Source: Mucilaginibacter aurantiaciroseus (GTDB taxonomy: Bacteria; Bacteroidota; Bacteroidia; Sphingobacteriales; Sphingobacteriaceae). Taken from it: DNA of 64,000 nt. The stretch spans positions 1,054,001 to 1,118,000 of the forward strand of contig NZ_JAMXOF010000002.1 in assembly GCF_024055595.1 (NCBI RefSeq), written 5' to 3'. The notes below the pieces were generated by a model, which was not told where the DNA came from, made no database searches, and was given only the letters and a program-made list of their open reading frames with translations. A program made the position numbers and the translations under genes. This document shows positions 16,968-26,972 of the stretch, piece by piece; positions within the stretch are counted from its first letter, which is position 1, and every line of letters begins with the position of its first letter.

Positions 16968-18611
16968 TTATAGATAGGTTCCGGTAAGAGTGGTAACAGA
17001 GCGGGTTTCAAGTACAATATCCGTAGAGGTGCTAACCATTTTCTTTAGATTTTTCGAAGCGCTGGTTACATAGGATGTAATTTCCGGTTTGCCGAGTTTT
17101 AACCCGGGGTCTAATTTATAAGTTTTTTGACTGCCGGCCATGTTGATGATGACGATTACAAATTGTTTGGTAGCGGGGTCTTTGTAGGCAGAGATCATTT
17201 GGGTTCCGGCAGAAGTGACAGGATCATTTATGTCACTTAGATTAGCGCCCACCCGGACCATACCCGGCCTGATGAACCGGGAAAAGTTCCCGAAAGACCA
17301 GAGTTGTTTGGAGTCGCTGACAATTCCGTCGTTTTTCATCGCATTAAGGTCATAGCCTCCTGATGGATCATTGATATAGACCAGGCCATCACTGTAATTA
17401 TAAGGGTCGACAGCCAGCCACCATTGCCAGGAGGTCACATTGGCAACCGTAAGATCGTGATGAATCACTTTGGCCACGTATAGCCCATAATCAATGCTGA
17501 CGTTCTTTGGAAAACCGTTTAACTGTCCGCATATATCGCCAAGAATACCGAATTCAGATTGCCATAATTGCAGGGAAGGATCTACCGCATTTTTTTTGTT
17601 TAGGGCGTTCATCCGGTAATTAATAATATCCGTATTAGGACAGGTCGTAAAATAACTATGTGCAGAGATGAGATGTTCCATGGAAGGAACATCGCCGATA
17701 TAATTCGCTGAACTTTTGTTAAAAAACTGGTTAATCTGGTCACCTCTACCGTCGCTGTTATTGGCATCCAGGGAATTCCATTGATTTGCTTCCCCTAGGG
17801 CGATAGTTGTGGAAAGGCCGGCTGATTTGATTTTTGGACCTAATATCCGGATAAAATCGGCAATTTCCGAATTGGTTGCTCCTGTGCCTTCCTGGCTAGG
17901 GTTTTCCCCCCAATTCCATTGCGGTTCATTAAAAGGACTGAGGTAGTTAAAAGTTGTTCCGGTGGCTGAAAAATGTTGCAATACATTTACCAGGAAATCT
18001 GCAAAGTTGGCTTTTTGATCACCTTTTAAATTTAAATGGCTGTTAGGAAGCCCCGATGCCTTATTATTAAGTGTGAACTGAACAGGCGGCGATATGGGGA
18101 AAGCCAAGAACTTATTAACCCCTCTTGCCTTGGCCGCTGTAAGAAACCATTGCTGCCCGGCTTGTTTGCTCCAGTCATAGCTTCCATCAGCTTTTAAAAA
18201 ACTTTCTTCCCGCCGGTATTCATCAGGGATCCCGCTGGCGGTGCCTTGCTCAAAACTTCCCGCTCCAATGTTGAAACGCCACATAGAAAGGCCAATACCT
18301 TTCGGGTTTCCTTCACTGTCATTCTCGAGGCTAAAAAGATAATCCGCCACTTGGTTTTTCTTAGATGCATCGGACCATTTGCCAATGAACTTAGTTGACC
18401 AGGCATCTGATGCGCCAAAGCTGTGAATGGTTTGCTTTTCCTCTGAGAAATTAACTACAATCTTCGGATCAACTTGCGGGCAGGTATTAACCCCGCTTAC
18501 GATACATCCTTTATCAGGCGTGGTTTCTGTTTTAACTTTACTGCAGCAAAATGCTGTAGCTACGACAACCAAACCCAAAAAGAATAGGGGATATTTTGTG
18601 TATTTTTTCAT
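16968..18611 (-). CDS. Glycoside hydrolase family 30 lipoprotein
   Basis: A 547-residue protein with a lipoprotein signal (cysteines in VVATAFCCSK, about residues 19-25), so probably anchored in the outer membrane. The GH30 TIM barrel includes GFGAS-like HSFGASDAW, the acid/base motif SPFNEPQWNWG (about residue 230) and the nucleophile motif LWQSEFGILG (about 350). A small C-terminal beta domain closes the protein. GH30 members cut beta-1,6-glucans, beta-1,6-galactans, glucosylceramide or glucuronoxylan. The NEPQW(N/E)W text is of the type seen in galactanase/glucanase-like members, but the subfamily is uncertain. It sits 46 bp after the susD gene and 9 bp before GH2 in the PUL operon. Confidence 0.87.
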   Translation of the reverse strand: MKKYTKYPLFFLGLVVVATAFCCSKVKTETTPDKGCIVSGVNTCPQVDPKIVVNFSEEKQTIHSFGASDAWSTKFIGKWSDASKKNQVADYLFSLENDSEGNPKGIGLSMWRFNIGAGSFEQGTASGIPDEYRREESFLKADGSYDWSKQAGQQWFLTAAKARGVNKFLAFPISPPVQFTLNNKASGLPNSHLNLKGDQKANFADFLVNVLQHFSATGTTFNYLSPFNEPQWNWGENPSQEGTGATNSEIADFIRILGPKIKSAGLSTTIALGEANQWNSLDANNSDGRGDQINQFFNKSSANYIGDVPSMEHLISAHSYFTTCPNTDIINYRMNALNKKNAVDPSLQLWQSEFGILGDICGQLNGFPKNVSIDYGLYVAKVIHHDLTVANVTSWQWWLAVDPYNYSDGLVYINDPSGGYDLNAMKNDGIVSDSKQLWSFGNFSRFIRPGMVRVGANLSDINDPVTSAGTQMISAYKDPATKQFVIVIINMAGSQKTYKLDPGLKLGKPEITSYVTSASKNLKKMVSTSTDIVLETRSVTTLTGTYL

Positions 18612-18657
18612 AGATAGGAAAAAAATGCCACCTGCTCAACGCAGGCGGCTGGTGATA

Positions 18658-20223
18658 TTAGTAACCAGTATTCTGTGTAATTTTACCTTGCGAGGCTATG
18701 ATTTCTTTAGATGGTATCGGCCAGAGATTATGCTGACCTGCCTTAAAGCTTGCCCCTTTATTCTGCGGTTCGTTCAGGTTCGTCGTTTCATAAGGGTCAC
18801 GACTTTGCGTGGTATTATACCGTACAAAACTTCCGTTCGGTCCGAATATACTGTTAATTACCGGTTGTCCGCCCTGATCTTTCCATCTCCGGATATCATA
18901 TAAGCGGTCACCTTCCAGCGCCATTTCCAAGCGGCGCTCCGTACGTACCGCATTAATCAGGTTCCAGCCGGTCAGTGTCATGTCGGTAGTCAGGTTCACC
19001 CGGTTTCTAACCACGCGTAACGATTGTAATGCCGGTTGGCTTTGCTGCAGCATGGCCGCTGCTTCTGCATTCATCAGGTAAACATCGGCAAGCCTCAGGT
19101 AGATATGATCCTTCGAAAAACGTCCGTTTGGTGTCCTTTCAGTTCTTGGAATGTATACCTTTCGGTTAAAGCGGGCTGATTTTTCTTGGGCAGGATTAGC
19201 ATTAAACGAGGTCACGGCCGGGTCACCCACCACCGGGAAACGATGACGCATAATTGTCCAATTGAGCCTTACGCTATCGCCTTGTGCCTTAAAGGCATTC
19301 TCCAGATCGCTTGTCGGAGTAAAATATCCCCAGCCACCTTCAGAACCAGCCATAGAGGTTGTCGGAAATATATTACCTAGATTGGGATACTGGGCAGAGT
19401 ATTGAAATTGTGTTTCGAATAAAGACTCTCTTCCGTTGTAATTAGCGGTTTGCCAGATATTACCAAATTGAGGTTCTAACGTATATTCACCGGAATTGAG
19501 GATCTGTCCGCTTTGATCAAGTGCCCCTGACCAATCTTCCGTGTACAGATCTACTTTTGCCAGCAAAGCCTGGGCTGCGCCTTTGGAGATACGATACTTA
19601 TCCGTAATGCTGTACTGTGATTTACCGGGAAGCAACCGAATGGCATTAGCCAGCTCTGTTTTAAGAAAATTATAAACTTCAGCGGCGCTGGTCCTTGTGT
19701 AATCATTTTGCTTGGGTGAAAGCGTTTTGGTAATTAATGGCACCGCTCCCCAGTTTTTTACCAGTTCAAAGTATTGAAAAGCCCTTAAAAACCGGAGTTC
19801 AGCGGTAAGTTTTTGTACCACTGCCGCATCCACTTTCGAGTTTTGCAACCCTTCGATGGTAGCGTTGAACAGGTAAATGCTTTTATACAGCATAATCCAA
19901 TGCGCTTCTATGCGGTCATTCTCTGCGTTTAACGTATAATGTGCAGCTTGTACCGCGGTGCCTTGTCCGCCGTTGATGCCTATCCAAGCGTTATCCGAAG
20001 CCGCTTCGCCGCCAACCTGCTTAAACCATTGTGTTTGCCACCAGTCATCGTAATCAATGTATTTATAGCAGGTAGTCGTTGCGCCTGTCGCTTCTTCCAC
20101 ACTGTTATAAAAAGTACTTGCCTGGATTGCGTTACCATAAGGTTCTTGCTGTAAGAAATCTTTCTTACAATTTGTCATACCGGTTATAACCAGTACCAGA
20201 AAAAAATATTTTACGTATTTCAT
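18658..20223 (-). CDS. SusD/RagB-family glycan-binding lipoprotein
   Basis: A 521-residue surface lipoprotein (lipobox TGMTNCKKDF, Cys about 19) with the SusD/RagB fold: N-terminal TPR-like helices (EEATGATTTCYKYIDYDDWW, LRFLRAFQYFELVKNWGAVPL) and the C-terminal SusD domain (RTERRLEMALEGDRLYDIRRW). It acts as the lid on the SusC barrel and presents oligosaccharides for import. It lies 18 bp downstream of the susC gene, the standard paired arrangement. Confidence 0.95.
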   Translation of the reverse strand: MKYVKYFFLVLVITGMTNCKKDFLQQEPYGNAIQASTFYNSVEEATGATTTCYKYIDYDDWWQTQWFKQVGGEAASDNAWIGINGGQGTAVQAAHYTLNAENDRIEAHWIMLYKSIYLFNATIEGLQNSKVDAAVVQKLTAELRFLRAFQYFELVKNWGAVPLITKTLSPKQNDYTRTSAAEVYNFLKTELANAIRLLPGKSQYSITDKYRISKGAAQALLAKVDLYTEDWSGALDQSGQILNSGEYTLEPQFGNIWQTANYNGRESLFETQFQYSAQYPNLGNIFPTTSMAGSEGGWGYFTPTSDLENAFKAQGDSVRLNWTIMRHRFPVVGDPAVTSFNANPAQEKSARFNRKVYIPRTERTPNGRFSKDHIYLRLADVYLMNAEAAAMLQQSQPALQSLRVVRNRVNLTTDMTLTGWNLINAVRTERRLEMALEGDRLYDIRRWKDQGGQPVINSIFGPNGSFVRYNTTQSRDPYETTNLNEPQNKGASFKAGQHNLWPIPSKEIIASQGKITQNTGY

Positions 20224-20241
20224 TTTCGTTGATGCTAAAGA

Positions 20242-23200
20242 TTAAAAATTGGCATTAAAGCCGACGTTAAAGAATTTAGGGATAGGATTTTGGCCGCTAT
20301 CAATGCCATATCTTAAAATACCGGCAAATGGAACTTCTGGATTAAGACCGTCATATTTGGTAATGGTAAAAAGGTTCTGTGCAGAAGCATAAACCCTGAT
20401 GTTCGCCTTGCCACTAAAAGTTTTGGAAGGGATCGTATAACCTACCTGGATCAGCTTATTTCTTACATAGGTGCCGTCTTTTATAAAGAAACTTGAATTT
20501 TTTGAAAAATTACCATTTGGATCGGATAGGCTGAGGATCGGATAGGAATTAGTACTGCCCGGCCCGGTCCAAAATTGATTTTCCTTTCCACTGATAAAGT
20601 TGTAGCCGTATACCGGATTCATTCTAACCAGGTAATCATCTGCGATCTTGTTACCAAAGGAGCCGTAAAACTCGGTCCTGATATCGAAGCCGTGGTAAGA
20701 TGCCTGCAAGGTCAGTCCGGATGATATTTTGGGGTATGGATTACCAATGTTCGTCCTGTCATTAAGATCGATCGTATTGTCGCCATTAACATTTGCGTAT
20801 TTAAAATCGCCGGGCCTTGCATTAGGCTGCAGTACTGTACCGTTTGTACTTTGATACCCCTGTACTTCCTGCGCTGTCTGGAAAACCCCTAAAACTTTAT
20901 AACCATAATAGCCGCCAAGGATATCTCCCGCTTCGGTTTTTGTTCTTCGGGTTGACTGGAACACATCGTTGGAAATTTCATCATATAGAACCTGGCCACG
21001 CAGGTCAACAGCTTTGGATATAAAATGTTGCATGGTAAGGCCGATGCCGTAAGATACTTTTCCTACCCGATCTTTATAATTCAAGCCAATTTCCCATCCG
21101 CTTGTTCGAATGCTACCGACATTGGTGTAAACGGTAGGGATAAATCCCTGAGGATAACCCAAAGAGGGCTGCACAGGAAGATACAAGAGCATGTCTTTGG
21201 GCGAACGCCAGTATTTGTCTGCCGTTAACGAAAGCTTGTTGTTAAAGAAATCAGCATCTAACCCGATGGTTACATCCTGCGTAGTTTCCCATTTAATGTT
21301 GGGGTCCGGTACGTTAGATGGTACATAGCCATAGATCCTGCTCCGATCACCATTGATATAGTCTGACAATCCTAACGTGCTTTGGTAAGCACCCGGTGCA
21401 CCGGGAAGGTTGCCACCCACACGGCCATATGAGCCTCTTAATTTTAGGTAATCCAACCACTTGAGGCCTTTCATAAATTGTTCATTAGAAATCACGTAAG
21501 CACCGGAAATAGTTGGGAAATAGCCCCACCGGTTCTGAGGTGAGAGCAGGGAGGAGCCGTCTGCACGGAAAGAGGCGGCGATGAAATAAGTATTATTAAA
21601 ATCGTAAGATACCCTTGAAAAGTAAGAAGTCATCTTACCGAAAGGACCAGCTCCCGGCTGATGTGTGCCGCTGGCGTCAGCGATGGTTGCACCCGAGCCA
21701 ACATACCGGTAGGGTTCGGCATCGTAGGGAATATTCTGCCTGAAAACAAAACTGTTGTTGTAAGTGTAATTATCTGCTGATTGCCCGGCCAGGATATTGT
21801 AATGATGTTTACCAGTGCTGCCAATATAGTTGATTGTATTATCAATTTGCCAGCGGTAATCGGTTACAGAGGCTTGTGATACACCGGAAACGTCGTTACG
21901 ATCCTGGGGGTCTATAAAGAATTTTGGTGCGTAGTTGGTTGTATTTTGCGAATTATAAAAGCCGGATAGGCTACTCCTTAAAGTCAGGCCACTGATGGGC
22001 TTAATTTCGATATAACTGGACCCCTGGGTTCCAAAAAGCTTGGTCACGTTGAAATTGCGGGCCATCGCTGCAACCGGATTATTGATGTTATTAAAATTTG
22101 AGCGTGTAAACTGGCTATACTCCGGATTATATGCAGTGAAGCTCCAACTTGGGTTTGAGGCAGCATAAGCATTCACATCGGTTTGCGTTTGTGCCGCACT
22201 TTTGATTACTTCGATATTTGGCGCGATGGACATCACATTGAACAGGCTTGTTCCACCTCCATTTCCATAATCCTCCATACGTGGAGCGAGGCTGACGCCA
22301 ATCTTCACCGCTTTTGATATTTGATAATCAACATTAAACCTGGTAGTAATCTTTCGGTAATCCCCGGTATTTCGCTGTGCACGAAAATTGGTTGTCTGAT
22401 TGAAGTAACCGGCACTACCGTAAAAAGTGAGCCCGTTTTTTGATCCCGACGCGCTTATATTATAATTCTGTGTGTAAGCATTTCTAGTAGACGCTTTCCA
22501 CCAGTCAGTATTGGTACCAGTTACGGCCCCGTTAGCAGGTAAGGTCTGATTATTATTAGCATAGATTTGACGATAATGGTTCACAAACTCATCTGTTCCG
22601 GCAAGATTAGGATTAACCCATTGGCTCATCCCGGTAGTTCCATTAAAATTGATTTGTGTTTTTTCTTTGCCACGTTTTGTCGTGATCAGTAGGACTCCGG
22701 ACCCTCCTCTTGATCCATATATGGCTGTTGAAGCTGCGTCTTTGAGTACGTCGACTTTCTCAATATCTGAAGGGTTAATATCATTCAGGCTACCGAAAGA
22801 GGTAATCACCCCGTCTACAACAATCAGCGGATCACTGGAACCGGTAATAGTTGCAAACCCCCTGATCAATAGTTTGGGCTGCGTTCCAGGATTGCCTCCT
22901 CCCTGAAATACCTGCAAACCCGGTACCTTTCCCTGTAACGCATCAGCTACGTTACTGGTTGTTGTGGGAGCAATATCTTTGATACCAACTGACGATACGG
23001 CAGTGGTGACACTCCGTCTCGAAATTGACTGATAACCGATAACCACCGTTTCATCAAGCATATTTCCTGCGGACAATAATTGTATATTGTATTGGTCACG
23101 GTCGGTAATACTTAATTCGCGTGTTTTATATCCCAGATAGGATATGATAAGTATGTTACCGGCAGCCGCATTAATACGGAAATTACCGGAGGTATCTGAT

Positions 23201-23358
23201 ACCGTCCCCGTTGTGGTGCCTTTTAAGCTAATGCTTACCCCGATAAGCGCTTGATTGGCATTATCCGTTGTTCGCCCTCTGATCAGCCTGTTTTGAGAAA
23301 ACGCTAGGCTACAGCAAAGCGTCAACAACATCAGTGTTAATGTAGATCTTCTTTTCAT
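20242..23358 (-). CDS. SusC/RagA-family TonB-dependent outer-membrane transporter
   Basis: A 1038-residue protein with a signal peptide (1-21), carboxypeptidase-regulatory-like domain (about 25-100), TonB-box region DETVVIGYQ, plug domain (about 115-235, DVLKDAASTAIYGSRGGSGV) and a 22-strand barrel ending in Phe (NVGFNANF). It imports oligosaccharides with its SusD partner and draws on TonB energy. No N-terminal STN domain is present, so sigma/anti-sigma signalling through this protein is unlikely. Control is more likely by the AraC regulator at 28725. A 240-bp gap with a terminator separates it from the upstream DUF5107 gene, so it probably has its own promoter there. Confidence 0.96.
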   Translation of the reverse strand: MKRRSTLTLMLLTLCCSLAFSQNRLIRGRTTDNANQALIGVSISLKGTTTGTVSDTSGNFRINAAAGNILIISYLGYKTRELSITDRDQYNIQLLSAGNMLDETVVIGYQSISRRSVTTAVSSVGIKDIAPTTTSNVADALQGKVPGLQVFQGGGNPGTQPKLLIRGFATITGSSDPLIVVDGVITSFGSLNDINPSDIEKVDVLKDAASTAIYGSRGGSGVLLITTKRGKEKTQINFNGTTGMSQWVNPNLAGTDEFVNHYRQIYANNNQTLPANGAVTGTNTDWWKASTRNAYTQNYNISASGSKNGLTFYGSAGYFNQTTNFRAQRNTGDYRKITTRFNVDYQISKAVKIGVSLAPRMEDYGNGGGTSLFNVMSIAPNIEVIKSAAQTQTDVNAYAASNPSWSFTAYNPEYSQFTRSNFNNINNPVAAMARNFNVTKLFGTQGSSYIEIKPISGLTLRSSLSGFYNSQNTTNYAPKFFIDPQDRNDVSGVSQASVTDYRWQIDNTINYIGSTGKHHYNILAGQSADNYTYNNSFVFRQNIPYDAEPYRYVGSGATIADASGTHQPGAGPFGKMTSYFSRVSYDFNNTYFIAASFRADGSSLLSPQNRWGYFPTISGAYVISNEQFMKGLKWLDYLKLRGSYGRVGGNLPGAPGAYQSTLGLSDYINGDRSRIYGYVPSNVPDPNIKWETTQDVTIGLDADFFNNKLSLTADKYWRSPKDMLLYLPVQPSLGYPQGFIPTVYTNVGSIRTSGWEIGLNYKDRVGKVSYGIGLTMQHFISKAVDLRGQVLYDEISNDVFQSTRRTKTEAGDILGGYYGYKVLGVFQTAQEVQGYQSTNGTVLQPNARPGDFKYANVNGDNTIDLNDRTNIGNPYPKISSGLTLQASYHGFDIRTEFYGSFGNKIADDYLVRMNPVYGYNFISGKENQFWTGPGSTNSYPILSLSDPNGNFSKNSSFFIKDGTYVRNKLIQVGYTIPSKTFSGKANIRVYASAQNLFTITKYDGLNPEVPFAGILRYGIDSGQNPIPKFFNVGFNANF

Positions 23359-23548
23359 AATTTGGTTTTTAGGATTATTGGTTTAACAAATCTAAGCGCA
23401 TTATGGAATTACGGAATAGACTATCTTTTGTAAAACATGGATTATATCCTGATAAGCACGCATTAGAAAAACATTTTCAAATTCCATAATTTTCACCCCT
23501 TTTTTACCTGAAGTGCGATACACTTTTATTAATATTTTAAAATTGCTG

Positions 23549-23586
23549 GGCAAAAAAAGAACGGAATGTTCCGTTCTTTTTTTGCC
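23549..23586. terminator. Bidirectional-looking rho-independent terminator
   Basis: An 18-bp perfect stem (arm GGCAAAAAAAGAACGGAA) with a 2-nt centre, giving an A-run on one side and a T-run on the other. It lies 13 bp past the DUF5107 stop (minus strand) and 190 bp before the susC start. It should close the MFS-DUF5107 transcript and insulate susC. Confidence 0.85.
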
Positions 23587-23598
23587 ATTTGAAAATCC

Positions 23599-26500
23599 TT
23601 ATTGATCTTCTTTGACCGGTTCCGTATGGAAGATCAGGTGGAGGAGTTGTTCATCACCGAGCAGATCAAGATGATTACGCGCTCCGGCATGAGATGCTTC
23701 ATTATCCAGAACTTCCCTAAAATAAAAGGACGCTTCCGTTTTATTATTTAGGCCGAAATGGCCAAGGCCCATTAGATAAAGACAGTGTATTTTATTTTTA
23801 AGGTTAAGGTCGCCGTCAAAGACCATTAGATCAGGGAGCGACACTGCGAAATAGTCAATCTTGATCACATCATTTAGGTGATGGTGCCCATAGCTTATCA
23901 ATTTTTCAAATATTGTATACGCCTCTTGTTTTTTTTCAAATTTCAGGAATGATAACCCCTGATAAAAAATCTTCTCCGGAGGAGAATCATTATAAAATAT
24001 CGCCTGCCGCGGTTCCATGTCACCGTTTAAACCTTTCCGGAACGCGGCAAATGCGCGATTTTCACTCCCATTGGCTTGTAGTGACAGTCCAAGCCAGTAA
24101 TGAGCTTCGTTCTCCCGAATCCCGGGTAGTTTTCCTTCGCCAAGATTTTCGGGATAATGGAAACATTTCTGCAGCAAATAAATGGCGGATAAGAAACGTT
24201 CGGCTTTCAATTCTATTTTTGCCAGTGCAGTAAGACTGCTTACATACAGGCCTGATACTTTTCCTTCGCCTCCTTCCCAAGGATGGAAGATTCTGTCAGA
24301 TAACATATCATATGCCACTTTTGGCTTACCTGATAGATGATATAAGGATGCCATTTCCAGGTAAATATCGTCTCTTTGAATGGCCGTTTGCCGATTAGTT
24401 TCTAAAAAAACAAGTCTTTCTTCAGGCTTCCTATTCAACCGTTTGTATAGTTGATCAAGTTCCATAAGTACACGAGCATCGGCCATATTCAAATCAAAAG
24501 CCTTTTCGTAATGATAAAGCGCATTATCAGGATCTCCGACTTTATTAAACAAGGCGATACCCAGGTTTCGGTTAACCGTTGCAAAGTCGGGATTAAGCAC
24601 ATAGGCGCATTTCCAATTTTTGATAGCTAAATGGTATTGACGTTTATCATAGTAAAGATTTCCCAAAAGATATAACGCTTTCCCGTCTGCCGGATTGGCG
24701 ATTGCCGCCCACTGCAAAATCATAATATCCTGTAAGCGGTTAGGGAAGCACCATCCGGGGTCAGCAGCAGCTGCTACCATAAGATAATTGCCCGACACAT
24801 TTTTATATCCTGCCATATCGTACGCATAAGCCAGGTAATAATTAATCAGTGGCGAATTGTATTCACTTTGTTCTGCCAGTAAAAGCAGCTCTGCGGCATC
24901 GTCATAAAATCCGACCTCCAGATAGCTTATAGCACACTCTATAAGATTATGTGCAGTTCCTCTGCTTCTCTTTACTAAAATTTGTATCGTTAACGCTGCT
25001 TGTGCCTCGTCCTGCAAAGCAGAAAAACACAAATATTGTTCATAAAGCGCAGCATAATTAAATTGATCACGGCCAAGTGCAGTAGTTACAGCCATAAACG
25101 CCTCCTTAAATTTACCTGCACGTCGCAACGCTTGTGATTTAATGATATAATTTTTGCCGTTTCGGGCATTCCTGTCGATCGCCCATTCAATATGGACAAG
25201 TGCTTTTTCGTAATTATTTTGACGCAAGTCGATTAGTGCAACATAATAATAGGCTGCATCCTGCCATGCTGAGTTCCATGTCGCTTTAAAAAAAGCATCA
25301 TAGGCTTCTGATATTTTCCCCTGATACCATAAAGATAGCCCTAGGTTAAAATAAGCTTCACCATCACAAGGATTTGGGTTTCGTTCCGTCAACGTATTGA
25401 TCGCTGTGCGGAAATAGCCAGTGGAATCTTCAAAACGTCCGCGACGCAGGTACCATCCGCCAAGTGCGTTATTGTTCCGTATATCGGCAGGGTCTATCTC
25501 GAGAGCCTTTTGATAATAAGGAACCGGATCAAATGTCGCATGACGGTATTGCTCGAGGTGCTGACCGGTTAAAAAAAGTTTTTCCGGACTATTCAAATCT
25601 TCCACATCAAGGGCAGGTAAAGCAGCTCTGGGAATCTCCTTTACAGGCTGTTTTACGCGATAATTCAGTATTTCGATGCCGTCGGCAGTAGTCACGTATA
25701 CTGCCAGGTCTTCTTCCTCAAATTGTTTTAAGATTATTCTGGTATGTTCAAATATTTTTGCTGCATCAAGGTTTGTTACTACATCAAACAACTTCGAGAG
25801 GTTATTATATACAACTACTGTTATATTTTTAAACATGGTGGTCGCATATAGTTTGACGGTAATAGAATTACCTTCGGTCACCATGTTTAGAAGCAGGTCT
25901 TTACTTGCATTTTTGACAAGTCCCAACTCTGTGTAAGGCATAAAATACTGAGTAAAAGATTTTTCCTCAAAAGGCATCAGCCAGGTAAAGTCAGGTTGGT
26001 TGTCTGTAAACATTCCTGTCATAAGTTCGATATATGGGCCGTCCTCATCTGTCAGGTTCCTGTTCCAAGCAACACCAAAGTCGCCATTTCCCCAGGTCCA
26101 TTGTTTTTTACCGGGTGAAATATGATGATTAGCCACATGTAACATACCGGCATTTGTGTCGTGCTCGTAGCCGCCAACGAAATCGTAAGCCGAATTAACA
26201 GCCATGTAGGAAGTGGGAACAGGGATGTTTTTATACATGGAGATATCCGTACCCGGACTGTAATCTACTTTGTAGTACGTGCCTGTAGCTATAGGAAATG
26301 AAGATACATCTCGTTTTCCGTGATCGAATACCGCATTGACATCTGGTGGAAATACCGATTGATATTGGTCATTAACCTTCACCGCTGGATTAGCCCACCA
26401 CAAAAATGTTTGCGGTAAAGCGGTAGGATTGGTTAATTTTGCTTTAATTTCCAAATATGCGAAGTCCGGGTGCAAAGTAAAACCGGCCATTCCCTTGGTA

Positions 26501-26961
26501 TGAAACATACGCTCAACTTCGTTTACCCAAATAGTTATGCTTCCATCCTTGTTCTGCTCAATCTCATAATCAACCGGATCAAATGTGCTTGGCCTATGAT
26601 GTTGCGGCCAGTTGAACTCGATACCACCGGATATCCAGGGCCCGCAAAGACCAACCAAAGCCGGTTTAATCACTTGATTGTAATAAATAAAATGACGATT
26701 GCGGATCTTGTCAAAAGCCATCTGAACACGACCGCCTAATTCCGGAAAGATCATAATTTTCAGATACGCGTTTTCCAGGAACAGTCCGGTGTACTCCCTA
26801 TCCACTTTGGTGTCAAATATTTTTTCTATGATGGGGTTAGGATAAACGACACCGCTACTTCCCTGATAAACCCTTTTTTCAAAAAACATGGGGTTCTTAT
26901 CAGGTGTGCCTACCTCATAGGTTGGTATAGTAACTTTTTCAATCCAGGCCTTTACTTGCAT
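23599..26961 (-). CDS. DUF5107 domain protein with TPR repeats
   Basis: A 1120-residue soluble protein without a signal peptide. Residues about 1-340 are the DUF5107 domain, which resembles galactose-mutarotase/glycosidase-associated beta-sandwiches (ELGGRVQMAFDKIRNRHFIY, CGPWISGGIEFNWPQHHRP). Residues about 470-1100 are TPR repeats (for example PADIRNNNALGGWYLRRGRF, YLLGNLYYDKRQYHLAIKNW). Such proteins recur in Bacteroidota and Actinobacteria sugar loci and are thought to be cytoplasmic carbohydrate-processing or binding proteins; the exact activity is not established. It is 11 bp downstream of the MFS sugar transporter gene, so both belong to one operon that would handle the sugars released by the PUL. 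Confidence 0.85.
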   Translation of the reverse strand: MQVKAWIEKVTIPTYEVGTPDKNPMFFEKRVYQGSSGVVYPNPIIEKIFDTKVDREYTGLFLENAYLKIMIFPELGGRVQMAFDKIRNRHFIYYNQVIKPALVGLCGPWISGGIEFNWPQHHRPSTFDPVDYEIEQNKDGSITIWVNEVERMFHTKGMAGFTLHPDFAYLEIKAKLTNPTALPQTFLWWANPAVKVNDQYQSVFPPDVNAVFDHGKRDVSSFPIATGTYYKVDYSPGTDISMYKNIPVPTSYMAVNSAYDFVGGYEHDTNAGMLHVANHHISPGKKQWTWGNGDFGVAWNRNLTDEDGPYIELMTGMFTDNQPDFTWLMPFEEKSFTQYFMPYTELGLVKNASKDLLLNMVTEGNSITVKLYATTMFKNITVVVYNNLSKLFDVVTNLDAAKIFEHTRIILKQFEEEDLAVYVTTADGIEILNYRVKQPVKEIPRAALPALDVEDLNSPEKLFLTGQHLEQYRHATFDPVPYYQKALEIDPADIRNNNALGGWYLRRGRFEDSTGYFRTAINTLTERNPNPCDGEAYFNLGLSLWYQGKISEAYDAFFKATWNSAWQDAAYYYVALIDLRQNNYEKALVHIEWAIDRNARNGKNYIIKSQALRRAGKFKEAFMAVTTALGRDQFNYAALYEQYLCFSALQDEAQAALTIQILVKRSRGTAHNLIECAISYLEVGFYDDAAELLLLAEQSEYNSPLINYYLAYAYDMAGYKNVSGNYLMVAAAADPGWCFPNRLQDIMILQWAAIANPADGKALYLLGNLYYDKRQYHLAIKNWKCAYVLNPDFATVNRNLGIALFNKVGDPDNALYHYEKAFDLNMADARVLMELDQLYKRLNRKPEERLVFLETNRQTAIQRDDIYLEMASLYHLSGKPKVAYDMLSDRIFHPWEGGEGKVSGLYVSSLTALAKIELKAERFLSAIYLLQKCFHYPENLGEGKLPGIRENEAHYWLGLSLQANGSENRAFAAFRKGLNGDMEPRQAIFYNDSPPEKIFYQGLSFLKFEKKQEAYTIFEKLISYGHHHLNDVIKIDYFAVSLPDLMVFDGDLNLKNKIHCLYLMGLGHFGLNNKTEASFYFREVLDNEASHAGARNHLDLLGDEQLLHLIFHTEPVKEDQ

Positions 26962-26972
26962 GATTTATGGTA

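Noticed and set aside
18427..18903. 158-codon plus-strand frame across the GH30/SusD junction
   Set aside because: Antisense shadow of two well-supported genes.
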